Shown here in pieces: positions 31,866-39,971 of a stretch of DNA of 64,000 nucleotides (the stretch's first letter is position 1; each line of letters opens with the position of its first letter). Under the pieces are notes generated by a model, which was given only the letters and a program-made list of their open reading frames with translations, made no database searches and was not told the origin of the DNA. The stretch spans positions 1 to 64,000 of the forward strand of contig DASRJL010000054.1 in NCBI GenBank assembly GCA_035649495.1. Reading direction: 5' to 3'. The translations under genes were made by a program, and so were the position numbers. Source of the stretch: SG8-41 sp035649495. Its GTDB lineage: Bacteria > Pseudomonadota > Gammaproteobacteria > Burkholderiales > SG8-41.

Positions 31866-33821
31866 ATGAGCATCCCCTACACGCCCGCGCCGGGCGGCAG
31901 GTCCCCCGGCCCGCTCACCAATCTCAGGGTCTGGATCTTCCTGCCGGTTTTCCTCGCGGCCTGCGCGGCTTCTCTGATCTACGTGTTCTCCCGGCCCGCA
32001 GTGTACGTCGCGAGCTCGCGGGTCCAGGTCGAAGCCCTGCCGGTGCAGGGCCAGAGCGAGCCCGGGGAGCCCAACATGCTCACCGCGACGCAGGGCCTCA
32101 CGAGCAGCGTCGTGCTTGACCGTACCGCGGAAATGCTGCGCGATTCGATCAAAGTGAGCGCCGAGGCGCTGCGCGGGATCGTGTCCGCCGCGCCGCTCAC
32201 CGGGACCAATATTCTCGAGCTGCACGCCGAAGGCGCCGACGCCACGGTGCTGCCGCGAATTCTGACAGCATGGATAGAGTCCTATCGTATTACCCAGGAA
32301 GCGGCGTACCAGGGTTCGTCCGCTGCCGCAATCGTGGACGCGCGCAGCACGGTGGAACAGCTCAAGCAGGACATCGCCGCCCGGCGCCAGGAGGTCGATC
32401 AGTTCCGCAAGAAGCACGGAATAGTGTCGCTGGAGCGCGAGGAGCATCAGGCGGGCGCGCGCATGAAGGCGCTCAATGCGGCGCTCAACGACGCGCGCAA
32501 CCGGGAGGTGGACGCGCAGGCGCGCCTCAACGCGGCGAAGGACAGCATCGCGGCCGGCAATCCCGCGCCGGGCATGGCCGAGCGCTCCATCGTAGTCGAG
32601 CTGGAAAAGCGTGTGGCCGATATACGCGAGCGAATGAAGGACCTGGAGCACGAATACACGGCCGACTACCTGGCGCTCGATCCCAAGTACAAGGCGATGC
32701 GCGCCAATCTGACGCGACTGCAGCAACAGCTCGAGCAGGAAAAGCGCGCCAGCTCGGGAAATGCCCTGCTCAAGATAGAAGAGGAAGCGGCGAGCGCGCA
32801 CCAGGCGGTAGCGCGTCTGCAGCAGGAGATGGCCGAGCGCAAGCGGGACGCGCAGGAGTTTACCGCGCGGTTCGCCGAGCACGCCGAGCTCAATGCCGAT
32901 CTGACCCGGACGGTGGAGGCGTACGACGCCTCCCGGGCGCGCCTTGCGGAGATGGAGAAGGCAAAGAGCAAGGCTGGCCCCAGACTGGTCGTGCTCGACG
33001 AGCCTGTCGTTCCCAGTCGTCCCGACCGCCCGAACTACCTGCTCGATGCAGCGATCTCCGTGGCGGGGGCGGGCGCGCTCGCGCTTGCGGCGGTCTGGTT
33101 TGTGGAGTTTTTTTTCCGTTCGGGCGTGCGGCGCGAGGAGCCGCCGCAGGCCCATCCCATCATCCACATCGGCTACCCAGCGGCGATCGCCGTCGATCCC
33201 GCGTCTCCGCTGCTCGGTCCGGCCGCCGCTTCGGCGCTTCCGGGAAGCGCCATGCGTCTGCTCGACGCAGCGGCCGTACAGCTTCCCCGCGAACTGTCGG
33301 TTCCCGAGGTGCGCGCGCTGTGGACGGCGGCGGCTCCGGCTGCCCGCCTCGTCATAGCCGGCCTGTTCGGGGGGCTGTCGCCCGAGGAGATCGTCGGCCT
33401 GCGCTACGAGCATCTGGACCGGGATGCGAGCGTGGTGCGTTTGCCCGACGCCGGCCGCTCCATTGCGCTGCGCGATCCGCTGAGACGGATGCTGGTCGAG
33501 GGGCGCGCCGCGGGCGGCAGCATCGGACCGCTCACGGGCGCCGGCGGCAGCATGGTTTCGCTTGCCGACGTCGAAGGGTTGGTGGCCTGTGCCGCCTGCG
33601 ACGCAGGGCTGTCGAATCCCGCCGACGTCACCGCCGAAATCCTGCGCCACACCTACTTTGCGTACCTGGTCCGACAGGGAGCACGCCTCTCCGAAATCGC
33701 GGAGTTCGTCGGGCATATTCCCCCCGCGGCGTTCCGCGATTACGGCCGCCTCTCGCCGCCCGGCCCCGGGCTGCCGATGGAGGAGATAGATCCGGTGTTT
33801 CCGGCGTTGCGCGCGCTCTGA
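31866..33821 (+). CDS. Chain-length (Wzz/GumC-like) protein fused to a degenerate tyrosine-recombinase domain
   Basis: 651 residues. Residues about 1-415 form a polysaccharide co-polymerase: membrane helix near 22-42, a long periplasmic coiled-coil (about 170-370), and a second helix near 393-412 after the proline-rich VVPSRPDRPNYL. Residues about 478-640 look like a site-specific integrase fold: GLSPEEIVGLRYEHLD, then ILRHTYFAYLVRQGA (Arg near 592), FVGHIPP (GH near 615) and Tyr near 624. The first catalytic Arg and the first His of HxxR are missing, so it is probably a structural relic, not an active recombinase. Its 3' end overlaps the fcl gene tail to tail by 82 bp. The ATG at 31866 is preferred to an upstream GTG. 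Confidence 0.82.
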   Translation: MSIPYTPAPGGRSPGPLTNLRVWIFLPVFLAACAASLIYVFSRPAVYVASSRVQVEALPVQGQSEPGEPNMLTATQGLTSSVVLDRTAEMLRDSIKVSAEALRGIVSAAPLTGTNILELHAEGADATVLPRILTAWIESYRITQEAAYQGSSAAAIVDARSTVEQLKQDIAARRQEVDQFRKKHGIVSLEREEHQAGARMKALNAALNDARNREVDAQARLNAAKDSIAAGNPAPGMAERSIVVELEKRVADIRERMKDLEHEYTADYLALDPKYKAMRANLTRLQQQLEQEKRASSGNALLKIEEEAASAHQAVARLQQEMAERKRDAQEFTARFAEHAELNADLTRTVEAYDASRARLAEMEKAKSKAGPRLVVLDEPVVPSRPDRPNYLLDAAISVAGAGALALAAVWFVEFFFRSGVRREEPPQAHPIIHIGYPAAIAVDPASPLLGPAAASALPGSAMRLLDAAAVQLPRELSVPEVRALWTAAAPAARLVIAGLFGGLSPEEIVGLRYEHLDRDASVVRLPDAGRSIALRDPLRRMLVEGRAAGGSIGPLTGAGGSMVSLADVEGLVACAACDAGLSNPADVTAEILRHTYFAYLVRQGARLSEIAEFVGHIPPAAFRDYGRLSPPGPGLPMEEIDPVFPALRAL

Positions 33822-34750
33822 TGTGACTGGCAGTACGAGCGGTAGACGGCCGCGATGCCCTCGGAGAGCCCGATCCGCGGCCGCCAGCCCAGCGCGGCGA
33901 GCTTCGAGACCTCCAGCAGCTTCCGCGGTGCGCCGTCGGGCTTCGCAGCGTCGAATTCCAGTCTGCCCGTGAAGCCGACCACGTCCATGATGGTTTCGGC
34001 GAGCTCGCGAATGGTCACGTCGGCGCCGCAGCCGATGTTGTAGAGCCCGTCGGTTACATCGTGTTCCATGAGATGCACGCAGGCGTCGGCCATGTCGTCG
34101 ACGTGCAGGAACTCGCGCCGCGGCCTGCCGCTGCCCCAGACGGATAGAACCCGGTCCCCCCGCGCGCGCGCGTCGTGCGCCTTGCGGAGCAGCGCCGGCA
34201 GCACGTGGCCCGTCTCGAGATCGTAGTTGTCGTTCGGTCCGTAGAGGTTCGTGGGTTGCACCGAGACGTAGCGGGTGCCGTGCTGGAGATTGTAGGCCTC
34301 GGCGAGCTTGATTCCCGCGATCTTGGCGATCGCGTAAGGCTCATTTGTCGGCTCCAGCGGCCCCGTCAGCAAGTACTCTTCGCGCATCGGCTGCGGGCAG
34401 TCGCGCGGATAAATGCAGCTCGAGCCGAGGAACATGAGATCCTTGACGCCGGCGCCGAACGCGCCGTGCATCACGTTCAACTCGATCGCCAGGTTCTGGT
34501 AGAGGAAATCGGCGCCATAGCAGCTGTTCGCCTGTATGCCGCCCACCTTGGCGGCGGCGAGAAAGATGTAGTCGGGGCGCTCCTCCTGCATGAAGCGCGC
34601 CACCGCCGGCTGGTCGAGGAGATCGAGCTCCTGCCGCGTACGCGTGATCAGGTTGCGGTAACCCTTCGCCTCGAGGCGGCGGACGAGGGCCGAGCCCGCC
34701 ATGCCGCGATGGCCGGCGACGAAGATGCGCCGTGCGAGCGGGCTATTCAT
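33740..34750 (-). CDS. fcl: GDP-L-fucose synthase
   Basis: 336 residues of short-chain dehydrogenase fold: AGHRGMAGSA near 12 for NADP binding, GSSCIYP near 109, YAIAKIAG near 140 with Tyr and Lys of the active site, and PTNLYGPNDNYD. It converts GDP-4-keto-6-deoxymannose to GDP-fucose. It overlaps gmd by 8 bp and so shares its transcript. The last 30 residues extend beyond the usual end and are encoded by DNA overlapping the opposite chain-length gene. Confidence 0.93.
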   Translation of the reverse strand: MNSPLARRIFVAGHRGMAGSALVRRLEAKGYRNLITRTRQELDLLDQPAVARFMQEERPDYIFLAAAKVGGIQANSCYGADFLYQNLAIELNVMHGAFGAGVKDLMFLGSSCIYPRDCPQPMREEYLLTGPLEPTNEPYAIAKIAGIKLAEAYNLQHGTRYVSVQPTNLYGPNDNYDLETGHVLPALLRKAHDARARGDRVLSVWGSGRPRREFLHVDDMADACVHLMEHDVTDGLYNIGCGADVTIRELAETIMDVVGFTGRLEFDAAKPDGAPRKLLEVSKLAALGWRPRIGLSEGIAAVYRSYCQSHQSARNAGNTGSISSIGSPGPGGERRP

Positions 34751-35888
34751 GGCGATCGAACGCGCTGTAGCCGTGGCGCTTCATCAACGCGTCACGCTCG
34801 GCCGATTTCAGGTCTTCGCGCACCATCTCGGCGACCAGCTCGGCAAAGGTGATCCTGGGCCGCCAGCCCAGTTTCTCGCGCGCCTTGGTCGCATCACCGA
34901 GCAGCGTCTCGACCTCGGTGGGGCGGAAGTAGCGCGGATCGACGCGAACCACGACCTGGCCCGCTGCCGGTGTCCGGGCGCCATCAGCGACCGAATCGAC
35001 GATCCCCGCCTCCTCGAAGCCGGCGCCCTGCCAGGAAAGCGCAATGCCCAGCTCCCGCGCGGCTGCCACGGCGAAGTCGCGGACGCTGTGCTGCTGCCCG
35101 GTGGCGATCACGAAGTCCTCGGGCTCCGGCTGCTGGAGAATCAGCCATTTCGCCTCGACGTAATCGCGGGAGTGGCCCCAGTCGCGCTTCGCATCCAGGT
35201 TCCCCAGGTAGAGGCAATCCTCGAGCCCGAGCTTGATGCGCGCGAGGGCGCGCGTGATCTTGCGCGTGACGAACGTCTCGCCCCGGGTCGGTGATTCGTG
35301 GTTGAACAGGATTCCATTGCACGCGTAGATCCCGTAGGCCTCGCGGTAGTTGACCGTGATCCAATGGGCGTAGAGCTTCGCCACGGCGTAGGGGCTGCGC
35401 GGATAGAAAGGTGTTGTTTCGCGCTGCGGCACCGCCTGGGCCTTGCCGAACAGCTCCGACGTGGACGCCTGGTAGAAACGGGTCTGTTGCGTCAACCCGA
35501 GAATGCGTATCGCCTCGAGCACGCGCAGCGTGCCGAGGGCGTCGGAATTCGCGGTGTATTCCGGCTCTTCGAACGAGACCGCGACGTGGCTCTGCGCCGC
35601 CAGGTTGTAGATCTCGTCGGGTTGCACCGACTGGATGATGCGCACCAGGCTGCTCGAATCGGTCATGTCGCCGTAGTGCAGCACGAAGCGCCGTTGCTTG
35701 ATGTGCGGGTCCTGGTAGAGGTGGTCGATGCGGTCGGTGTTGAACAGCGACGAGCGCCGCTTTACGCCGTGTACTTCGTAGCCCTTGCGCAGGAGGAACT
35801 CGGCGAGATAGGCGCCGTCCTGTCCCGTCACCCCGGTAATCAGGGCTCGCTTGCCGCGCGCTGCAGGCATGGCCGTGTTCTCCGTCAT
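34743..35888 (-). CDS. gmd: GDP-mannose 4,6-dehydratase
   Basis: 381 residues, with the NADP loop TGVTGQDGAYLAEFLL near 18, STSELFGKAQ near 140, YAVAKLYAHW near 165 and HESPTRGETFVTRKI. It converts GDP-mannose to GDP-4-keto-6-deoxymannose, the substrate of fcl (overlap 8 bp). GDP-mannose comes from the ManC-type enzyme at 29217. The stop of the protease gene overlaps the gmd start by 4 bp, so the three genes form one unit. Confidence 0.94.
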   Translation of the reverse strand: MTENTAMPAARGKRALITGVTGQDGAYLAEFLLRKGYEVHGVKRRSSLFNTDRIDHLYQDPHIKQRRFVLHYGDMTDSSSLVRIIQSVQPDEIYNLAAQSHVAVSFEEPEYTANSDALGTLRVLEAIRILGLTQQTRFYQASTSELFGKAQAVPQRETTPFYPRSPYAVAKLYAHWITVNYREAYGIYACNGILFNHESPTRGETFVTRKITRALARIKLGLEDCLYLGNLDAKRDWGHSRDYVEAKWLILQQPEPEDFVIATGQQHSVRDFAVAAARELGIALSWQGAGFEEAGIVDSVADGARTPAAGQVVVRVDPRYFRPTEVETLLGDATKAREKLGWRPRITFAELVAEMVREDLKSAERDALMKRHGYSAFDRHE

Positions 35889-36673
35889 TCGAAGCCGGCG
35901 ACCTTGGCGTCTCTCAGCATTTCCCGGATGTACTGGCCCGGGATGGCGTAGGTGATCCCGCTCGGCCGGCTGATCGCCGCCTCGCGCGTGCCCTGGATGA
36001 ACACGGAGTTGATGATCCCGTACACCGTTCCGTCCTCGGGATCGTAGAGCGGGCTGCCGCTGTTGCCCGGATAGGCCGTGCCGTCGAGCTGAAACACGCG
36101 GTATACGGACTCGCGGATGCGGCTGATGGATTTCGCGCTCAGGGTCCTGGCCGTGATCCCCGGCAATGCGACCGGCGTGATCGCGGCCACCATGCCGCGA
36201 TGGGTCGCGGGGTGAAAGCCGAGCACCATGCCGATGGGAAATCCCGTGAATGCCAGCGTCTGGCCCTCGCGCACCTTCGCCGAGTCGCCGAGCCGCAGCG
36301 CCGGCAGCGGGTCGCCGGCGATCCTGAGAAGTGCGATGTCGTGTTCCTTATCCACTGCCACCAGGTCCGTGTTGCGCGAGGTCGGCTCGCCGCCCCGGGA
36401 CACCAGCACGATCCGTGTTTCGTTGTTCGCTTCGTCGAGCGGACGCACCACGACGTGGGCATTTGTCACGACGTAACGCCCGTCCGCCACCGCGAACCCC
36501 GTGCCGGTGAACTGTACGTTCGGGCTGCGCATCTTGAGAAAGGTGCCGATGCCGACGACGGAGGGCTTGACCTGCTCTATGGTCTGCGTCAGCTCCGCGG
36601 CATGCACCCCTGCGCCAGGTGGCACGACGTACGCGCCCGCGATCGTGAGGCAGGCAGCGCGAATGAAACGCAT
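35885..36673 (-). CDS. Periplasmic trypsin-like serine protease
   Basis: 262 residues with a Sec signal (MRFIRAACLTIAGAYVV, cleaved near 25). The chymotrypsin-fold triad is visible: His73 in TNAHVVV, Asp112 in EHDIALLRI, and Ser205 in PGNSGSPL. It resembles the protease part of HtrA/Deg proteins but has no PDZ domain. It is first in the minus-strand unit with gmd and fcl. A role in processing exported proteins of this locus is conjecture. ATG 36673 is chosen because it begins the signal peptide. Confidence 0.85.
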   Translation of the reverse strand: MRFIRAACLTIAGAYVVPPGAGVHAAELTQTIEQVKPSVVGIGTFLKMRSPNVQFTGTGFAVADGRYVVTNAHVVVRPLDEANNETRIVLVSRGGEPTSRNTDLVAVDKEHDIALLRIAGDPLPALRLGDSAKVREGQTLAFTGFPIGMVLGFHPATHRGMVAAITPVALPGITARTLSAKSISRIRESVYRVFQLDGTAYPGNSGSPLYDPEDGTVYGIINSVFIQGTREAAISRPSGITYAIPGQYIREMLRDAKVAGFE

Positions 36674-36763
36674 GGCGTGAATTCGGGACACCGTGACCGC
36701 GGGCGCAGGCCTCATCGGTGGTCATTCTACGTGTTTGCCATTAAACTTGGCGCTCTTCGGGTC

Positions 36764-36778
36764 TGGCCCGGATCTTGC
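36764..36778 (+). promoter_or_regulatory. Sigma-54 promoter before the UDP-sugar dehydrogenase
   Basis: TGGCCCGGATCTTGC matches the -24/-12 consensus except for one base in the -24 block. It is almost identical to the site at 43892-43906. The transcript would begin near 36790, about 44 bases before the ATG. Confidence 0.65.
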
Positions 36779-36833
36779 ATCTGGCCGGGCCCCTGCGGGG
36801 AATCCTGAAGTCAACAATTTCGAGCGTGAAACA

Positions 36834-38114
36834 ATGAGCGTAGTCGCGGTCGTCGGTCTGGGGTACGTGGGCTTGCCGCTTGCAGTCGAGTTTGGCAAGA
36901 AGATGAAAACGGTCGGATTCGATCTGTCGCAGGCGAAGATCGAGAGTTACCGTAAGTTCAGCGATCCAACGGGTGAAGTGCCGAGCTCGGACCTGCGCGC
37001 GGCGAGCCAGCTTACCGTGACCGCCGACCCGTCGGCGCTCGCCGACGCCGATTTCATCGTCGTCGCCGTGCCCACGCCGGTCGACGAGGCGCACCAGCCG
37101 GACCTGACGCCGCTCGAGGGTGCGAGTGAATCCGTCGGCCGGCACATGAAGCGCGGTGCGATCGTCGTCTACGAGTCCACGGTCTATCCCGGCGCCACGG
37201 AGGAAGCGTGCATACCCATTCTGGAAAAATTCTCGGGGATGCGGTGGAAGAAGGATTTCCACGTCGGGTATTCGCCCGAGCGCATCAATCCCGGCGACCG
37301 CGAGCACACACTGACGAAGATACTGAAAGTCGTCTCCGGCGACGATGCAGAAACACTCGATAAGATCGCGGCGCTCTACGAGAGCATCGTCACCGCCGGC
37401 GTGCACCGCGCCTCCAGCATCAAGGTCGCGGAGGCCGCCAAGGTAATAGAGAATACCCAGCGCGACCTCAACATCGCACTCATGAACGAGCTTGCCATCC
37501 TCTTCGACAGGATCGGCATAGACACCCTCGAAGTGCTGCAGGCCGCCGGCACCAAGTGGAACTTCCTGCCGTTCCGGCCCGGCCTGGTCGGCGGCCACTG
37601 CATAGGCGTGGACCCGTACTACCTCACGCACAAGGCCGACAAGGTCGGTTATCACCCGCAGGTGATACTGGCAGGAAGGCGCATCAACGACGGCATGGGC
37701 AAGTTCATCGCCGAGCAGACCGTCAAGCACATGATACGCAACGGCTCGCCGGTCAAGGGATCGAAGGTCAATGTCCTGGGGCTCACCTTCAAGGAGAACT
37801 GCCCGGACATCCGCAACACGCGGGTGATCGACGTCATACACGAGCTGCGGTCCTACGGTATCGAGGTCCACGTGCACGACCCGGTTTCGGACGCCGGGGA
37901 GGCGCGCCACGAGTACGGGATAGAGGTCGAGACGTGGGATTCGCTACCCCGCGCCAGCGCACTGGTGGTGGCGGTCGCTCACCGCGAATTCGTGGCGAGG
38001 CCGCTCGCCGACTTCGTCAGCAAGATTGCCGAGGGCGGGTGCTTCATCGACGTGAAATGCCAGTTCGATCTGGCCGCGCTGCGCAAGGCGGGGCTCACCG
38101 TCTGGAGGCTGTAA
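36834..38114 (+). CDS. Nucleotide sugar dehydrogenase (UDP-GlcNAc/GalNAc or UDP-Glc 6-dehydrogenase, WbpO/TviB-like)
   Basis: 426 residues: NAD loop VVGLGYVGLPLA at the start, YESTVYPGATEE near 115, the active-site cysteine in GGHCIGVDPYYL near 260, and GLTFKENCPDIRNTRV near 322. The spacing and the VGGHCIGVDPYYL form are typical of WbpO/TviB-type enzymes that make UDP-N-acetylhexosaminuronic acids, but UDP-glucose dehydrogenase cannot be excluded. It supplies an acidic sugar for the polymer. A sigma-54-type promoter precedes it, and ATG 36834 starts the NAD-binding domain. Confidence 0.9.
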   Translation: MSVVAVVGLGYVGLPLAVEFGKKMKTVGFDLSQAKIESYRKFSDPTGEVPSSDLRAASQLTVTADPSALADADFIVVAVPTPVDEAHQPDLTPLEGASESVGRHMKRGAIVVYESTVYPGATEEACIPILEKFSGMRWKKDFHVGYSPERINPGDREHTLTKILKVVSGDDAETLDKIAALYESIVTAGVHRASSIKVAEAAKVIENTQRDLNIALMNELAILFDRIGIDTLEVLQAAGTKWNFLPFRPGLVGGHCIGVDPYYLTHKADKVGYHPQVILAGRRINDGMGKFIAEQTVKHMIRNGSPVKGSKVNVLGLTFKENCPDIRNTRVIDVIHELRSYGIEVHVHDPVSDAGEARHEYGIEVETWDSLPRASALVVAVAHREFVARPLADFVSKIAEGGCFIDVKCQFDLAALRKAGLTVWRL

Positions 38115-38146
38115 AATCCCCCGCTCGCTATGTTCCTCTGCTCACC

Positions 38147-38168
38147 GCCCCCTTTGACAAAAGGGGGC
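38147..38168 (+). terminator. Perfect 9-bp hairpin after the dehydrogenase gene
   Basis: Arms GCCCCCTTT and AAAGGGGGC with a GACA loop lie 33 bases after the stop codon. No T-tract follows, so it is either a weak terminator or an RNA-stabilising element. A related G/C hairpin occurs at 49846-49867. Confidence 0.45.
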
Positions 38169-38408
38169 AGGCCTGAGACGCACTGTCTCGCGCCGAACAC
38201 CGGGGGATTGTTCCTTCAGTCATTTCCTGGCCTGCCGTAATACCCGGATATGTCGACCGTGCGATTTGTCGCATTTTCTCGATCGGGTGTCATGAAATCG
38301 ACGCGGCTGCTGAAGTTCAAGCGTCAAAAGTCACCATGCAGGGCGGTATTATTACCTAACTAGCTGATAGACAATAACTTAAGTTCCGCGTTTCGGCGCA
38401 TGTCCCGG
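38169..38408. other. Intergenic region upstream of the sugar transferase
   Basis: AT-richer DNA with no gene. It would carry activator sites for the sigma-54 promoter that follows. I find no complete TGTAAA-N7-GACAA box; a stretch near 38255-38275 has only the TTTGTCG half. Confidence 0.35.
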
Positions 38409-38423
38409 TGGCACGCGCCTTGC
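38409..38423 (+). promoter_or_regulatory. Sigma-54 promoter of the sugar transferase gene
   Basis: TGGCACGCGCCTTGC is a perfect match to TGGCAC-N5-TTGC. The predicted transcript start (about 38434) is only some 5 bases before the ATG at 38439, so the message would be nearly leaderless. The site lies inside an upstream open-frame extension, which supports the downstream ATG as true start. Confidence 0.65.
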
Positions 38424-38438
38424 GAAGAACTCGCCCGC

Positions 38439-39836
38439 ATGATTCCCATATTCAACCACTACGTCCCCGGCAGGCTGATCTTCCTGGCGGGACTGGAAGC
38501 GGTGGTGTTGCTGCTCGCGGCGTATGTGGGGATTTCCCTGCATTTCGCGGACCCCGGGGCGGGGGTGTCCGGCGCCCTGGCGGCAGCGCCGACCCACGCC
38601 CTGTTCTTTGCCTGCGGCATGTTGATCGTCATGTCTGGCATGGGCCTCTACCAGCCAGACCTCTGGCAAAGTGGGCAGTCCGTGGGCGTGCGGCTGGTCG
38701 CCGCATTCCTCCTGGGATTCCTGGTGACGGGCCTGGTTTCGTATGTCGTACCTTCGCTGTATCTCGAGCCGCACCAGATCGCGGGCGTGGTGGTGCTCGC
38801 CCTCGCCGGCACCGCGCTGGTGCGCACCGCCTTCCACAAGTGGAGCAATTTGGGCGTGTTCAAGTCACGGGTGCTGGTGCTCGGCACGGGCTCGCGCGTG
38901 ATGCGGCTCGCCGAGTTCGCCCAGCGCAATCCCAACCACGTGATCGTCGGCTACGTATCGCTGCAGCAGCCGTCGAAGCACTACATCCCGCTGCCCCACG
39001 TTCTGCCGATGGAGCCCGGCGAATCCCTCCTCTCCGTGGTGCAGAAGCACGGGATCGATGAGATCGTGATCGCCGTGCGCGACCGGCGCGGCGGAGGATT
39101 CCCGGTGCAGCAGCTGCTGGAATGCCGGCTGAAGGGCGTGAAGGTCACGGAGCTCGCATCGTTCTTCGAGCGCGAGCACCGCCAGATGCTGCTCGAGTCC
39201 CTCAACCCGAGCTGGATGGTCCTGGGCGACGGTTTCCGCCAGAGCCTCGCGCGGCAGATCGTGAAGCGCGCGTTCGACCTGGCCGCGAGCCTTGCGTTGC
39301 TCGTCATCGCGGCGCCCGTCATGCTGCTCACCGCGGTGTGCATCTCCCTCGAGGGCGGCCTGCCGATACTTTACCGGCAGGCGCGGGTCGGCGAAGGCGG
39401 ACGCACGTTTACGCTCTACAAGTTCCGGAGCATGAAGAACGACGCGGAGCACGACGGTACGCCGCGCTGGGCTGCCACGGACGATGACCGTGCCACGTGC
39501 GTCGGGCGCGTCATCCGCAAGCTCCGCATCGACGAGCTGCCCCAGATCGTGAACGTGCTGAAGGGGGACATGAGCTTCGTCGGGCCGCGCCCGGAGCGCC
39601 CGTATTTCGTGGACCAGCTTTCCGGGCAGATTCCGTACTATGCGCTGCGCCACGCAGTGAAGCCGGGCATCACGGGCTGGGCGCAGGTGCGCTATCCCTA
39701 CGGGGCGTCGGTCGACGACTCGGTGGAGAAGCTCCAGTACGACCTGTACTACGTGAAGAATCACGGCCTGTTCCTCGATATCATGATCCTGATCGACACG
39801 GTGCAGGTCGTGTTGTGGGGCAAGGGCGCGCGCTAG
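38439..39836 (+). CDS. epsB: Exosortase A-system sugar transferase (EpsB-like polyprenyl-P glycosylphosphotransferase)
   Basis: 465 residues. The N-terminus MIPIFNHYVPGRLIFL is typical of the PEP-CTERM-associated sugar transferase family. Four to five helices follow, then a Rossmann-like middle (VLVLGTGSRVMRLAEF near 147), then the bacterial sugar-phosphate transferase domain (KRAFDLAASL near 275, YKFRSMKNDAEHDG, LRIDELPQIVNVLKGDMSFVGPRPE, KPGITGWAQV). It should transfer a sugar phosphate to undecaprenyl phosphate and so start the repeat unit. It precedes prsK. Confidence 0.92.
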   Translation: MIPIFNHYVPGRLIFLAGLEAVVLLLAAYVGISLHFADPGAGVSGALAAAPTHALFFACGMLIVMSGMGLYQPDLWQSGQSVGVRLVAAFLLGFLVTGLVSYVVPSLYLEPHQIAGVVVLALAGTALVRTAFHKWSNLGVFKSRVLVLGTGSRVMRLAEFAQRNPNHVIVGYVSLQQPSKHYIPLPHVLPMEPGESLLSVVQKHGIDEIVIAVRDRRGGGFPVQQLLECRLKGVKVTELASFFEREHRQMLLESLNPSWMVLGDGFRQSLARQIVKRAFDLAASLALLVIAAPVMLLTAVCISLEGGLPILYRQARVGEGGRTFTLYKFRSMKNDAEHDGTPRWAATDDDRATCVGRVIRKLRIDELPQIVNVLKGDMSFVGPRPERPYFVDQLSGQIPYYALRHAVKPGITGWAQVRYPYGASVDDSVEKLQYDLYYVKNHGLFLDIMILIDTVQVVLWGKGAR

Positions 39837-39933
39837 GAACATAGGTGGATTCGCCGGGTCGATGTCATAATAGTCGGCCAATAAGGGCCCCGTTCTGACC
39901 ACCTTGTTACAGATTCGCCGACGGTTTTACTTA

Positions 39934-39964
39934 AGGAATATGCCGGCAGAGCCGGCATATTCCT
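39934..39964 (+). terminator. Perfect 14-bp hairpin directly upstream of prsK
   Basis: Arms AGGAATATGCCGGC and GCCGGCATATTCCT are exact complements around an AGA loop, ending 8 bases before the prsK ATG. No T-run follows. It may end the epsB transcript, or it may mask the prsK ribosome site and so limit its translation. A sigma-70-like pair TTGTTA-17-TTACTT lies just upstream (39904 on). Confidence 0.55.
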
Positions 39965-39971
39965 CGCGCTG

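Noticed and set aside
38109..38126. TGTAAA at the stop of the UDP-sugar dehydrogenase gene
   Set aside because: The second half GACAA is missing at N7, so it is not counted as a PEP-CTERM-type box.
39904..39925. A TTACAGATTCGCCGAC string before prsK resembling the TGTAAA-N7-GACAA box
   Set aside because: Spacing and bases differ at several places; similarity may be chance.
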